64,000 nucleotides of DNA from Aralia elata (GCA_034770075.1 CM068383.1:11311778-11375777); one strand, 5' to 3'. Positions 12,650 to 24,753 are shown, counted from the first letter of the stretch. Numbers and translations: made by a program. The notes: generated by a model from the sequence alone, not told the origin.

Positions 12650-12870
12650 ACATTTTCTCCTAGGATTCGCTCCCTAAGGTTCAGGCCCCTAGGGTTCGGC
12701 CCACCTAGGGTTCGGCCACCCTAGGGTTCCGTCTCTTCTTCTTCAAAAAAAAAAATTGGCTTGGTAGGGTTCGGCCCCCTAGGGTTCGGCCAGGCTATAA
12801 AAAAAAAAAGTCTCAATTTCCCCTATAGGGTTCGGCCACCTATAGGGTTCGACCCCCTAGGGGGATTTCT
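12650..12870 (+). repeat. CTAGGGTTCGGCC short tandem repeats
   Basis: About nine degenerate copies of CCTAGGGTTCGGCC separated by short A-rich spacers. The same cluster is at 21185-21390 in copy B. It explains the short ORFs rich in Arg, Phe, Gly and Pro seen here, which are not genes. Confidence 0.8.
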
Positions 12871-13500
12871 TTTGTGTACCTTGAAAATTCTGATGCCCCA
12901 CAAATTAATTTTTCGGAACGGATGCTTCTTTATCAATAAATATTGTGTTTTCTTTATTATCCGAGGGAACCCTACCGGGATATAATCCAAGTAATGGGGC
13001 TCGGAAGACAAAAGAAAAGCTACAATAACCTGAGAAGAAACGTAGGAGAAGCAAGTCAAGAAGAAGTTCGGCAGAAAAATACTCAAATAAACTGAAAAAA
13101 TTGAAAGAAAAAGAAGAAGGAATTGTTTTTTTTACCTCTTTCCCAAGATGAAGACTGTTGGCTTGACGACTTCTTGGTGATCTCAGACTTGAATGAGGAG
13201 AGAAAATGCCAAGACAAAAAAGTTTTGTACGATGAAAAGAAAAGCCTAAGTGACTTGGGAGATGTATATATTCAGATCGCAAGCTTGCAATAGCAAATGA
13301 AGCAATCTTTATTTTCCTCTTACGGAAGATTTCGCAATATAAAGATAAGTTTATTTGGGTTTATTCTTTTAAATAAACACATATATTTTCGAAATTTGTT
13401 TAAATTGGGTAATTTAATGGATTTTCGAAAAACATATATGTTTGGTATCTGATATTTTATTTCCTAACAAATAGACAATTTTTCGAAAATTGGTATGTAT

Positions 13501-13504
<4 letters not shown>

Positions 13505-13537
<33 letters not shown>
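13505..13537 (+). repeat. (TA)n microsatellite
   Basis: A pure TA run. The orthologous run in copy B at about 22037-22055 is clearly shorter. Confidence 0.95.
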
Positions 13538-13539
<2 letters not shown>

Positions 13540-13824
13540 AATATTTGGTTTTCCTAAGGAAAAAAGATCTTGCGTTACAAAATTCTAATAAAGGAAGATT
13601 TTGTTTCCAAAATAATAAATTAAGATTTGATTATTGGATTTTATTTAGTAATATCTGATGATCTTCCTTGTTTTAATTCCCAGAAAATAAAGAAATAAAT
13701 ATTGAGCAAAATGAGGAAGCTTCAGATGATCTACCAAGCAGTACTTGGACAAGTGAAGTCACACAAAATCATTCACAAGCCTGGAATATTTTGCACGAGC
13801 GTCTCTCAGGAATCGTGACTCTCG

Positions 13825-13837
13825 CGCAGGGGGCAAA
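13825..13837 (+). other. Polypurine tract of the Tat-like element, copy A
   Basis: GCGCAGGGGGCAAA stands directly before a TG that opens the proposed LTR. A G-run plus CAAA before TG is the usual plus-strand primer form in Tat-type elements. The same tract precedes 22355. Confidence 0.6.
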
Positions 13838-14496
13838 TGTGGGTTCAAGTGCATATTAGGGTTCACATGACCTAATTATATTAAATGTACAAATTAGGGT
13901 TTACAAAAAACCTAATTAAATGTACAAATTAGGGTTCATGTGACCTAATTAAATGTACTAGACCCGGGAAAGTCTCCACGTGTTCCAAGGCAGAAGACTC
14001 GTGGATGCGACCCATTTTGGGAATTGATTGAGGGATTGGATTGGTGGCTAGAAGAACAGGGCAATTTGGGCATTACTTTGATGATTAAAGGGCATTTCTG
14101 AAATTTTTCCTTTAAAACATAATTAAAGGGTATTTTGGGAATTTCCCTTAAAACATGTGCCTGGCATGTGACTATTTCCAGGAAGACTCTATAAATAGCC
14201 CCTATATTCTAAGAAAAGGGGATGGCTCTTAAGACATTACACTTAGACTCTTGGAAGCTCATTACACTTGGAACTCTCTCTCAACTCGAAGACTCAAGAA
14301 GGCTCTTGGAATCCCTGCTACCCTAACCCGGTTTTCGGATTCTAAGAGTTCTGCCACGTGTCATTGGAGTAATTGCCTACCTGTTCTTCTCCCCTCTTCA
14401 ATCAATCAATCAGTTCCGTACTCTTCGTGGATTTCTCTCCTCTCCAGCCAACACGAAACACCCTAACCCTAGCAAGGTGTAATTTTCTTACCTACA
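13838..14496 (+). repeat. LTR of the Tat-like element (shared middle LTR)
   Basis: 659 bp from TGTGGGTTCAAG to TTACCTACA. The right end is fixed by the primer-binding site six bases downstream, the left end by the purine tract. A TATA box lies at 14190. It pairs with 22355-23011, from which it differs at about 14 positions plus a 2-bp length change, so it is older than the Athila insertion. If the long-LTR model is right, this is only the last part of the LTR. Confidence 0.65.
14190..14197 (+). promoter_or_regulatory. TATA box of the Tat-like LTR
   Basis: TATAAATA in ACTCTATAAATAGCCCC. The matching box in the right LTR is at 22707-22714. It places the transcript start near 14220, inside the LTR and upstream of the primer site. 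Confidence 0.7.
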
Positions 14497-14502
14497 TTTA
14501 TT

Positions 14503-14520
14503 TGGCGACTCTGCTGGGGA
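14503..14520 (+). other. Primer-binding site of the Tat-like element
   Basis: TGGCGACTCTGCTGGGGA, six bases after the LTR end, beginning with the TGG that pairs with the CCA end of a tRNA. Tat and Ogre elements often use tRNA-Arg; I cannot confirm the tRNA here. Confidence 0.75.
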
Positions 14521-14541
14521 GGTGTAGAATTCGTGAAGGGT

Positions 14542-16344
14542 ATGCCCACAACTCGAAGTGGGAGAATTACAGGAAGAGTTTCACCGACAACAAGCATCAC
14601 TTCACCGGATCCGATTTCAAGGCAAGTGAATCCAGTGCTCCAAAGCGCGAATCTGGATTTTGATCAACCCATCTTAGAAGACGTTTTGGAAGGAAGTTCA
14701 ACATCACCTCAAATGGCTGATCAACAACAAACCAGTGCTAGACAGCCAAACGCAGGACGACAAGGTGAGGAAGTCACTGGAGCGCAGACAACTGCAAATG
14801 ATGTGCAGATGGAGATGCTCAAAGCATTACAGGAGGCACGAGAAGGCCAAGGGATGATGATAACCATGATGCTGGAAATGCAAAGGAAGCAAGAAGAGAT
14901 GGGGAATTTCCGCCAACAGTTGATGCAAATCCCCACTTTTAGGGCTATGTTCCCAGGAAGTTCGCAGGGGGAACGAGCAGAAGAGGAGGACAACAGCAAC
15001 AACAAAGAGAATCCGACTGTGCTTCCAACAACGGAGAGTCAGCCGATTCCGATCATCAACTTGGAGCCCCAAAACAGCGGCGATGTGCCATAACTCAGAT
15101 TGGAAGCAAGTCAGCCTCAGCCCAACATCATCCCGACCACTCTTCCAGCATTTTCACAAGTGCAGATACCGACCATCCCTAGCCATATCCAACCAACAAG
15201 CCAACAAGCACCACCGATACAAATTATGCAGGATGCAAGTGTACACCAGCCAATTTCCTTACCATACACACCACCTATGCATCAATACATCACAGCCCCT
15301 CAGAGAGTCCATACCACGAGTCAATATGTGACGAAGGATGATATGATCGACGTGATCAATCAACTTCGCAAGCAGACATCCCGACCTTCAGAGTTGGACT
15401 TTACTCCACCCTACCCGGCACACATACGGAGACAACCTTACCCGGCAGGGTATATTGAGCACCCTTCGCAGTTCCCAAAGTATAACGGGGAGAAAGGGAA
15501 TGCTAGGGAGCACATTGCTAGGTTTGTGGAGTCGATGTCTCCATGGTTGAGTTATGATGAGGTGAATAACCATAATCTGTTGATTAGGGAATTCAACAAG
15601 ACCTTGACGGATAGTGCCTTCAGTTGGTACTATAACTTGGCGAAGGGATCAGTCTATGATTGGGATGATCTGAAACTACAATTTTTTAAGAAATTTTTCT
15701 ATGTGCAGAAACAGGTAACTATTGTAGAACTGATGCGATTCGAGCAGAAGCCAAATGAGGAGCTGTCAGATTATGTGGACAGATTCAGGGCCCAAGCACA
15801 GAAGTGTGCCGAGCTAATTGAAGAGAAGAACTTGGTTAGCATATGCAACAATGGTGCTCTAGACTCCTTCAAGCCCCATCTCATTACAAAGGCTTGTGAT
15901 TCATTTGCAACCCTCTCATCCTTCGCACAAGATTTGGGAGGAATCGTGACAGTGCCCATCAGCCATGCGATGGTTACATGGAAGGGTAAGAGAACAACAA
16001 CTGTGGCTTTGGCTGATTCTCAGTCAAAACCACAAGGGGGCAATAGGGAGAAGAACGAGCGAAATTTTGAACGAAGTAAAGGAAAACTTGGGGGCAAGTA
16101 TACCAGGATGTCAGTTCCAGAGGCTATCACATGCAGTGAGAAGGCATTCAGGGGCCTGTACGAACAATGGGTTGAGCACGGAGTGGTGAAACCTCCAAAG
16201 CCTAAATTTGTGGTGACGGAAGAGATGAAAAGAAGACCAGATTTCTGTGTGTACCACCAGTACGCAGGACATTCCACTATGGACTGTTACAGTATGCGGA
16301 GGATATACCATGAGAAGCTGGCAGCCGGAGAAATCGAACTGTGA
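14542..16344 (+). pseudogene. gag: Tat-lineage Gag with one in-frame stop
   Basis: The first plausible ATG is at 14542, 22 bases after the primer site, opening MPTTRSGRITG. The frame is interrupted once by TAA at 15091-15093 and continues in the same frame to TGA near 16344. The N-terminal third is Gln/Ser/Pro-rich with a helical Met/Gln/Glu stretch. The middle holds the retrotransposon Gag core (around 15450-15950, with F-S-W-Y-Y-N-L and E-L-S-D-Y-V-D-R-F). The end has a degenerate Cys/His knuckle (C-x3-H-x4-H-x4-C) and GEIEL. No protease, RT or integrase follows: the next 150 bases are noncoding and then a solo LTR and 3' internal sequence begin. Confidence 0.85.
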
Positions 16345-16497
16345 AAAGAAAAGCACTGTGTATGAAAAGCCACTTCCAAACCACAAAGGAAAAGAAACAT
16401 GCAACATTATTACCCATGGTGTAGCCCAAGAGGTCGAAAGGATGAAAAAAAAAATCACCCAAGATGGTGGTCCACTAGAAAATGGCGGTTGAAGTAC

Positions 16498-18426
16498 TGT
16501 TGATCGATTTCGCAATCGATAACACACACGTGCAAGTATACACGGTCCACAAGTAATATATGATAAGATATGAGTCGAACCCACAGGGAATTGTGACAAA
16601 TAATAACCAAGTACTAATCGTCTATCAACTTGTTCTAATTTAAACAATGAAGTTTTGATAATTTGTTGATTGGTTGAGTTCACAAGTCAAATATTGAGTA
16701 AAATGCGGTAAAATATCAAGATAGAAGGATCTAAGATTACAATTTCCCCCAACACGTCATTTGAATCTCCTAACTCTCTCTTTTCAATTAGTTATAGCAT
16801 ACGAATTGACAACCGAGAAGTCAAAACTACATAAGAGCCTCTGTCGATGGTCAATCACGAATCTTCCTAAGCGGTGTATAGGTATATGTCTATCCTATAC
16901 ACTATCAAGAGACTAATTTCAGGAATGATTTATAGACACGTGTCACCAAATCTAATTAATCCTCCCTTCCATTACCAACTTTCACCTCGGAAGTCATTAA
17001 GACTAGATTCTCAATAGGTTGCATGCGGTAATTAGGTATATATCTATCCCAACTACTATCAAGATACCTATTATTGCAGATAATTAATAAGACACATGTC
17101 ACTTAATCCAATTAATAACCCACAACAATCTATACTTTCGCATGTTATCATAACTAGGTCTTAACCTATAATCCGTTCGTCAAGTTCATATAGGTTCCCA
17201 CGGTAATTACGGGCCAAACAATTAATCTAGAAGCAAAGGTTATGACAATCAATTCACAAATGCATAACTAAAATCAATAGAGAGAGAATTCAATTCAAAT
17301 TAAGTGTTGGGTTCCATTGCAATCTTAGAATAGAAGGTTAGTTCATGATAGCTACAATAAACATCATTTTCAATTGATACATTGTCAAATTCGAATTACA
17401 AAGAAGGTAGAAATCTAGAAATGAAACCAATTTTGGAGCTATTGAGTTGGTGTTCCTTTGGTTGCTGATGGTTTCCAACCCTCCACCTTGGCCTTGCAAT
17501 TCTTCTTGACTGAGTTCCTTGGCTTTTGGCTTGATTTAGCTTGATTTGCAGCCTTAAGCTCTGTTGGTTGATGTATTTTGTAGCCTCCCTCCCTCTAGAT
17601 GTCTGATATGTAGCTTAGAAGAGATTATATATAGCCTCCATCAAGAAACCCTAGCCAAAATCGGACAAAATGCAGCTCAGATCGCACTGAAGGTGTGTCA
17701 GATCGCACTCAGCACGGCGGCGTGCGCCCGCGCGGCGCCTGGTGCGCGCGCGCCCAAGGCCCTGCCTGCTGAGGCCCCGCGCCCAACTTGCCGCACGCCG
17801 CGCCCAGCGCCTGTCGAGTGCCGCCCGTGCGCCCGCACGCCTAGGCGTGCGCCCGCACACCCGCGCCTGCATGCCGCCCAGCTGCCGAGGCCCCGCGCCC
17901 AACTTGCCCAACGCCGAGGCTGCCGAGCGCCCAGCGCCCGCGCCCGCCGCACACGCCCGCACGCCCAGCGCGCCAACACGCCCACACGCCCAGCGCGCGC
18001 CCGCACGCCGCGCCCATGCACCTGGGCCGCACGCTGGCGCCCCGTCTGCCGCACGCCGTGCCCGCGGCTTGGTCGACGCCGCACGCCGTGCACGCTTTCC
18101 AACGCCGTGCACGCCCAACTTCCAAATGTCATCAAATTAAGCCCCGAGCGTCGCCAAGCACATATTTCCATCATACTACCATTCGGGCACAGACGTCCAG
18201 GCACGGACATTGAGTCAATACAAACAACGATCCGAGCGGTCTTTATTTCAATTCCTACAAACATAATGAAAATGCATCAAAGCAACATAAAATATGTAAA
18301 AATAACTAAAAACTAATTTATGTAGAAATAAGATAAAAATACATAAAAACCACATAAAATACCTAAAGACTTGCAAATTATCAAGGCCAGAAGTACCCAA
18401 ATTGTGTGTATAAAATACACTCATCA
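16498..18426 (-). mobile_element. Solo LTR, Athila-like, antisense
   Basis: 1929 bp. On the minus strand it begins TGATGAGTGTATTTTATAC and ends GCGAAATCGATCAACA. The 5-bp duplication AGTAC lies at 16493-16497 and 18427-18431. Read on the minus strand it has a TATA-like GGCTATATATAATC near 17636-17623 and a CCCTGTGGGTTCGACTC motif near the 3' end, close to the end of the Athila LTR at 3500. No internal region or second LTR is present, so it is a solo LTR left by LTR-LTR recombination. Confidence 0.88.
17700..18120 (-). other. GC-rich block inside the solo LTR
   Basis: About 420 bp dominated by imperfect repeats of CGCACGCCGCGCCC type, in sharp contrast to the AT-rich surroundings. It is open in several frames on both strands because stops are rare in GC-rich DNA; the Arg/Ala/Pro-rich products are not credible proteins. 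Confidence 0.85.
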
Positions 18427-18638
18427 AGTACTCAAGAGTATCCCTTGCCAAGAAATTGGATGACCAAGGGAGGAGACACAAGAATTGACGAATTAAAAAT
18501 CCACCCACGATGGTGGTCAAGTCCTCGTAGATTGCACTTGCCAAGAAATTGGATGACCAAGTGACGAGGCATGCAACTTAAGCCCTTATGAAACCCTATA
18601 CGCCAAATAATTGGCACGACGTACCAAGGGATAAGGCA

Positions 18639-18850
18639 CAAAGTTATACTTTCAACTTTAAAAGTAATCGAGGCACCTGATTATAAGTCCTCAAAGTTAT
18701 ACTTTCAACTTTAAAAGTAATCGAGGCACCTGACTATAAGTCCTCAAAGTTATACTTTCAACTTTAAAAGTAATCGAGGCACCTGACTATAAGTCCTCAA
18801 AGTTATACTTTCAACTCTAAAAGTAAGCGAGACACCTGACTATAAGCCCT
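18639..18850 (+). repeat. 53-bp tandem repeat, four copies
   Basis: Units start at 18639, 18692, 18745 and 18798 with CAAAGTTATACTTTCAACT; a fifth, degenerate unit follows at about 18857-18890. Confidence 0.9.
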
Positions 18851-19386
18851 CAAACCCGAGAAAGTTACACTTTATCTCTAAAAGTGGCGAACGTTATGCT
18901 TTATCCGACAAAAGCAAAATCTATCATTATTATCTTTATGAAAATTTTTGAAACGTTGTGCTTTTCGTTAAAAGCAATATGATTATTAATAAAAATGTCA
19001 AACTTTCACTTATACTTGAATATTCTTCGATTTTAAAAGTATGAATTCAAGTGTTAGTTTGCAAGAAATCGGAAAAAAGCATGTTAATTAAAAACAAAAA
19101 TTTGCATGTTTACTATCACTATTATGAATATTGTTGTCTTGGAGTATTAATTTGAATCACTTATAATTCAATGCTAAATATTGGGTCTTAAGGAAAATTC
19201 AAGTTAAAGGCAATCAATAATGCTAAAGAAACTCTATTATGATAAATGATAATATAAATGAGTTCTTTGATACAGGAAATAACAAAAAGCTACAAACAGT
19301 CATACCTAGAAGTAAGAAGATCCAGCCCAGCACGAAAAGTTATTCATCGGGAGAGGGGCTGTACAAATCACGGGCTTAGAGAATGC

Positions 19387-20814
19387 CTATAGCTCCACGA
19401 CATCTTTGTTGTTGGGTGGATAGCCGAGGTCACTAAAAGGCGAGGTGGCAGAATCAAGATGAGGAAAGTCAAATAAGGCGAGCTCCTCAACGGGCAAAGA
19501 AAGTAAAACGTCGATGCCCCCACCCAAAGAACTATCAACTGTACCCTCCCTTTTAGGTGAAACCTCGGGAGAATCCTTCTGGGGAGGATGGAAATCAACA
19601 ATAGGTTTCGAAGGATTCCCCCTCGGGGGAGGAGGATTAACTGCCATAATAGCATCAGCATCAACATGGGTGTCACCGGTACCCTCCAAGCTGTCATGAG
19701 AAGACGTTATATGTGGGCGTGAAGATGGAACTGTACTAACCACAGCAGGACCTAAGCCTACATCAGGCATGGAATCGTCAATATTAAGGCTGGCACGATC
19801 ATCATGAGGTGAGGAGGACTCGACAACAATCATGTTATGTCAGGGAGGCTCACAACTAGTGGAGGTCGCCACCTTACTTGCTGTACCCATAAGAAATCCA
19901 ATGGGAACATCATCATCATCATCATTCTAAGCAATCTAAACACAAGGATCCTCAGCTTTACTCTGGAGCCAGTAGCTCTCATCTCTCCGACAGCAGAGGA
20001 TCCCGGGGGAGGAACTCGAGGAGGTACCCGCAACGAAGTCTGGAAGGATCGTGTCACCATGAAATCATGAAGTATAATTGCCAGCCCGCTTGACAACCTC
20101 TATCAAGTATGCAACGCACTCGGTATCCCTAGGAGACAGTCTGGATGGGCTACAAGAAGCTGAAGCAACAACAGGAAGACTGCAAGATATAGAATAAGAA
20201 CGTAATTTAAAAAAAAGAAAAGGAAGCAGACATACTCTAACGTAACGAATGTGCATGAAAAAAAAGCACCCGTGGGAAATCAACACAGTAAAGGCGTCAT
20301 GATACGTAGATCCCTACATAGCTGAATGCCCTACATGGTTGAATGCCCTACATGGTTGAATGCCCTACATGGCTGAATGCCCTACATAGCTGAATGCCCT
20401 ATATAGTTGAATGCAGCGATATATGCTCGCGCTCTTTAGTATAGCCTTATACTCAACATTCCCGAGGATCTCGTCAGTCCAATGTTGCCATCCTTGAAGA
20501 CGGCTAGATGAGTTAGACAGGAAGCGAAAGGGACTGAAAGGGTATTCTTGTTTCTCTATGCACATGCGGGGAATGCGACCAGAATGGGGGAAGTCGTCCC
20601 AACCTCCGCAAGCCGCGACATAAAGAAACAGACCTTCTTTCTCTGGTGAAGGAAAAGTTGTGCTATCATAAGTCCGGACATGCTCCCAAAAAGTGTCAAA
20701 GGGCCCAAAGAAGGGAGCCTTTCCCCAATCATTGACAAAGGAAATTACCCTGAAAGTCTTCAAGTCTTCAGAACATCCGGTAGACGAGGTATGCAAGTAA
20801 AAAAGACTCCACAT
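19387..20814 (-). pseudogene. Antisense ORF relic of the Tat-like element, copy B
   Basis: On the minus strand, 20814-20365 is open for 149 codons (Trp- and Phe-rich start, later a G-W-D-D-F-P motif). A good splice acceptor (pyrimidines then CAG) at 20180-20182 opens a segment coding S-C-S-P-S-R-L-S-P-R and V-A-Y-L-I-E-V-V-K-R. After a few stops, 19833-19387 is open for 148 codons of acidic, Ser/Pro-rich sequence. The order and the acceptor suggest a former spliced antisense gene. Additional antisense ORFs between pol and the 3' LTR are known in Tat-lineage elements, some with a putative gypsy-type transposon domain; I cannot confirm that domain by eye. Confidence 0.45.
20312..20413 (+). repeat. 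17-bp tandem repeat, copy B
   Basis: Six units equivalent to those at 1337-1438. The last unit carries substitutions (CCCTATATAGTTGAATG). Confidence 0.9.
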
Positions 20815-22354
20815 GAGGATACTAAGGATGTCAAGTAAGGCATATGAACTTGAGTAGGCTTACCATGACAAAGGGAGAATTTGAGCCTTTCACTTGAGAA
20901 TACCTGAAAATAAGAAGAAATGAAGTCAGGGAAGGATCAAAATCACAATTATGGAAGAAAAACAAGATTTAAAAAATTTTCAAAAAAACTTCGGACAGCC
21001 AAAAGGCATCCTTCGGAGCCATTTTTTGGAATATTTTGACATGTGTCATGGCCGTTGGTGATGACGTTTGAAGAGCTTGTCGATACGGTCGTTTTGATAT
21101 ATTATGGGCCCCGAGACTCCAAACGGAACAAAAGTTATGGTCAAAACAGCGATCACGATTCCCAATGTTTAAATTTTGGTACATTTTCTCCTAGGATTCG
21201 CTCCCTAGGGTTCAGGCCCCTAGGGTTCGGCCCCCCTAGGGTTCGGCCACCCTAGGGTTCCGTCTCTTCTTCTTCAAAAAAAAAAAAAATTGGCTTGTAG
21301 GGTTCGGCCCCCTAGGGTTCGGCCAGGCTATAAAAAAAAAGTCTCAATTTCCCCTATAGGGTTCGGCCACCTATAGGGTTCGACCCCCTAGGGGGATTTC
21401 TTTTGTGTACCTTGAAAATTCTGATGCCCCACAAATTAATTTTTTGGAACGGATGCTTCTTTGTCAATAAATATTGTGTTTTCTTTATTATCCGAGGGAA
21501 CCCTACCGGGATATAATCCAAGTAACGGGGCTCGGAAGACAACAGAAAAGCTACAATAACCTCAGAAGAAACGTAGGAGAAGAAAGTCAAGAAGAAGTTC
21601 GGCAGAAAAATACTCAAATAAACTGAAAAAATTGAAAGAAAAAGAAGAAGGAATTGTTTTTTTTACCTCTTTCCCAAGATGAAGACTGTTGGCTTGACGA
21701 CTTCTTGGTGATCTTCAGACTTGAATGAGGAGAGAAAATGCCAAGACAAAAAAGTTTTGTACGATGAAAAGAAAAGCCTAAGTGACTTGGGAGATGTATA
21801 TATTCAGATCGCAAGCTTGCAATAGCAAAGGAAGCAATCTTTATTTTCCTCTTACGGAAGATTTCGCAATATAAAGATAAGTTTATTTGGGTTTATTCTT
21901 TTAAATAAACACATATATTTTCGAAATTTGTTTAAATTGGGTAATTTAATGGATTTTCGAAAAACATATATGTTTGGTATCTGATATTTTATTTCCTAAC
22001 AAATAGACAATTTTTCGAAAATTGGTATGTATTATGTATATATATATATATATATTGAATATTTGGTTTTCCTAAGGAAAAAAGATCTTGCGTTACAAAA
22101 TTCTAATAAAGGAAGATTTTGTTTCCAAAATAATAAATTAAGATTTGATTATTGGATTTTATTTAGTGATATCTGATGATCTTCTTGTTTTAATTCCCAG
22201 AAAATAAAGAAATAAATATTGAGCAAAATGAGGAAGCTTCAGATGATCTACCAAGCAGTACTTGGACAAGTGAAGTCACACAAAATCATTCACAAGCCTG
22301 GAATATTTTGCACGAGCATCTCTCAAGAATCGTGACTCTCGCGCAGGGGGCAAA

Positions 22355-23011
22355 TGTGGGTCCAAATGCATATTAGGGTTCACATGACCTAATTAGATGA
22401 AATGTACAAATTAGGGTTTACAAAAAACCTAATTAAATGTACAAATTAGGGTTCATGTGACCTAATTAAATGTACTAGACCCGGGGAAGTCTCCACGTGT
22501 TCCAAGGCAGAAGACTCGTGGATGCGACCCATTTTGGGAATTGATTGAGGGATTGGATTGGTGGCTAGAAGAACAGGGCAATTTGGGCATTACTTTGATG
22601 ATTAAAGGGCATTTCTGAAATTTCTCCTTTAAAACATAATTAAAGGGTATTTTGGGAATTTTTCTTAAAACATGTGCCTGGCATGTGACTATTTCCAGGA
22701 AGACTCTATAAATAGCCCCTCTATTCTAAGAAAAGGGGATGGCTCTCAAGACATTACACTTAGACTCTTGGAAGCTCATTACACTTGGAACTCTCTCTCA
22801 ACTCGAAGACTCAAGAAGGCTCTTGGAATCCCTGTTACCCTAACCCGGTTTCCGGATTCTAAGAGTTCTACCACGTGTCATTAGAGTAATTGCCTACCTG
22901 TTCTTCTCCCCTCTTCAATCAATCAATCAGTTCCGTACTCTTCGTGGATTTCTCTCCTCTCCAGCCAACACGAAACCCTAACCCTAGCAAGGTGTAATTT
23001 TCTTACCTACA
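22355..23011 (+). repeat. Right LTR of the Tat-like element
   Basis: 657 bp from TGTGGGTCCAAATG to TTACCTACA, preceded by the same G-rich purine tract as the middle LTR. TATA box at 22707-22714. The base after its end is the start of GAGTT, so the left end of the whole tandem insertion, outside the window, should be preceded by GAGTT. Confidence 0.7.
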
Positions 23012-24061
23012 GAGTTTATGTTGCAAGTATCTCAACTTTCTTCCACAATTGAAGTTTTTCAATAAAAAGTTTCATTGCAAGTATTCCAACTTTTCATTCG
23101 AATTGAAATTTTGTTACAAAGCTTGTATTCAATAATGAGTTTGAACTGAATATTCTCATATCATGACTTAGTATCAATTATGTTCTTGTAGTTCCATTGT
23201 TCAAACCCATTTGATATTCTTTTTGAAATGTGGACTACAATTGCCAATTCTAAATTGTTGATTCGGCTAGACCATAGCCGATGTGCGTTCTAAAGATTTC
23301 AAATTTACTTCAAAAAGCTAAACCAAACCAAATTGCTTTCGGTGCAGATTCTCGTGATAAAACTGAGATGAATAACCCTATAAAAAGGGGTATACGTTGT
23401 CAGAGACTATAACTCCGAGGTACGCTTATGCGCTAATATATTTGTGCACAATACATAGGTACAAAGGGCTGATCACTTGGAGTACTTTAATTGGGTGTCC
23501 GATGTCCTTTGACTAAAGGTTACGATATAAATATTAGATAACCTGGGACCCTCAGTATATATTTGAATTCAAATATCTATTATTTGCTTCGAGACTTGAT
23601 TACTCAGTTCTTACTTAACTATTGATTGAATCAGATAAACGATATATATCATTCGACTGTAAAAATAACTATTTATTCCTTTGCGTACTGCTTTGTTGCG
23701 AGTTGTTATATTTGCTGGGCAATTATTTGCTCAATCTTTCTTAACACATTTCAGTTAAGAACGAGAAGCCAGGGAATGCGCATACAGATAAAGGCAAGGG
23801 AAAGATGCATGAATAGGTGTCGTCGAGTTTATCTTTTGTTTCGTCATTTATTAAGTAAATGATGTAAATATTTACTTATATTATGATGTAATAGTAAAGG
23901 TTAGCAGAGAACCTGGGAAGCGACTATGTTTGTAATATTTTGAATACTTTATTACGTATGAGATTTGTTATCCTATATAATGGGTAGAATAGATGAATAT
24001 ATATATTGGATCGTGAGCACCGGATCCGAGGGTTGTGGTACCCTGATTTGAGGGCGTCACA
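23012..24061 (+). mobile_element. LTR X' tail (Ty3/gypsy, truncated by the Tat-like insertion)
   Basis: About 1 kb ending GATTTGAGGGCGTCACA. Its last 300 bp recur at 33305-33610 and 37854-38157. The end closely resembles the ends of LTR X (51106) and of antisense LTR Z, marking a family of related Ty3/gypsy LTRs. The start of this LTR is not in the window and should lie beyond the left end of the Tat-like array. No gene is seen; a short ORF around 23626-23862 is not conserved. Confidence 0.6.
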
Positions 24062-24753
24062 AGTAACTATAACGACCCCAAAATCGGGACTATTTCCACT
24101 CCCGATCTTGTGCGTTAATATGCAATCTCATTCTAACTTTACAGCATTAACCAATATTATAATCGATAAAATGCGAATTATTTAAAACTTTTATAACTTT
24201 CCTTCATTTCCTGAATCGCAACCTTTACAATTCGTCTTATCTCCAAAACCATATATATTATGATTTATCTCAAAGGTCAGTTGCGAATATAAAATTCGAC
24301 TTTTGATATTAAATTCATCTTTCTATACATTCCGTTCCAATTCAGCAAGTTAAATAAACTATACAGACATACAGTAGACTGAATTCATAATTCAATGTTT
24401 CTCATATGATATTTTTATCATACAACAATAACTTATGTAAAGTTGAACAATCACATTCAAACTATTAACTATGATTTGATATTATAAATAATAATTGCGC
24501 AAATTTCATTATAACAAGTCAAATTGATTTAATACATATTTAGTAAAGATATAATAAACATTTTCCAATCAGAACGCGCTCCAAACTTTCTTCTTTATGA
24601 TCATCTGGTGATTCAACTTTTAATCTGCAAATAAGTTATTTGCAAATATGAGCGTTGCGGCACAACAAGTCTAATAGTTAACACCTTTCATGTTTCACAT
24701 AGTATACATGATTCGTATTGTATTCATGCGTTTATACATTTCATGTTGTGCAT

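Larger units (their letters stand above)
1..13837 (+). mobile_element. Tat-lineage Ty3/gypsy 3' internal region, copy A (interrupted by Athila)
   Basis: The sequence at 1-1698 and from 12143 on is nearly identical to 18982-22354 (copy B), collinear once the Athila insertion and its second CCGGA are removed. It carries an antisense ORF relic, a 17-bp tandem repeat, a repeat of CTAGGGTTCGGCC type and, at its right end, a purine tract followed by an LTR. I read it as the part of a Tat-type element that lies between pol and the 3' LTR. It is cut off by the start of the window. The alternative is that all of it belongs to one LTR of more than 4 kb; the purine tract directly before a TG favours the short-LTR reading. 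Confidence 0.6.
18427..22354 (+). mobile_element. Tat-like 3' internal region, copy B
   Basis: It continues the interior after the solo LTR and is the intact version of copy A: 53-bp repeats, antisense ORF, 17-bp repeats, CTAGGGTTCGGCC cluster, (TA)n and purine tract. The homology to the left copy starts at 18982 only because the window begins there. Pol is absent between the gag end and this region. Confidence 0.65.

Noticed and set aside
1..14496. A single LTR of more than 4 kb (large-LTR TR-GAG or LARD element)
   Set aside because: Possible, but a G-rich purine tract directly before TG at 13838 and 22355, and antisense ORF sequence upstream of it, fit better with a short LTR and tandem interiors. 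The left edge is outside the window, so it is not excluded.
17564..18316. ORF of 250 codons and several overlapping ones on both strands
   Set aside because: They come from the GC-rich block where stops are rare. Arg/Ala/Pro-rich products in four frames at once, inside a solo LTR.
18639..18850. CRISPR-like array from regular 53-bp repeats
   Set aside because: Units are contiguous with no unique spacers, in a eukaryotic retrotransposon.
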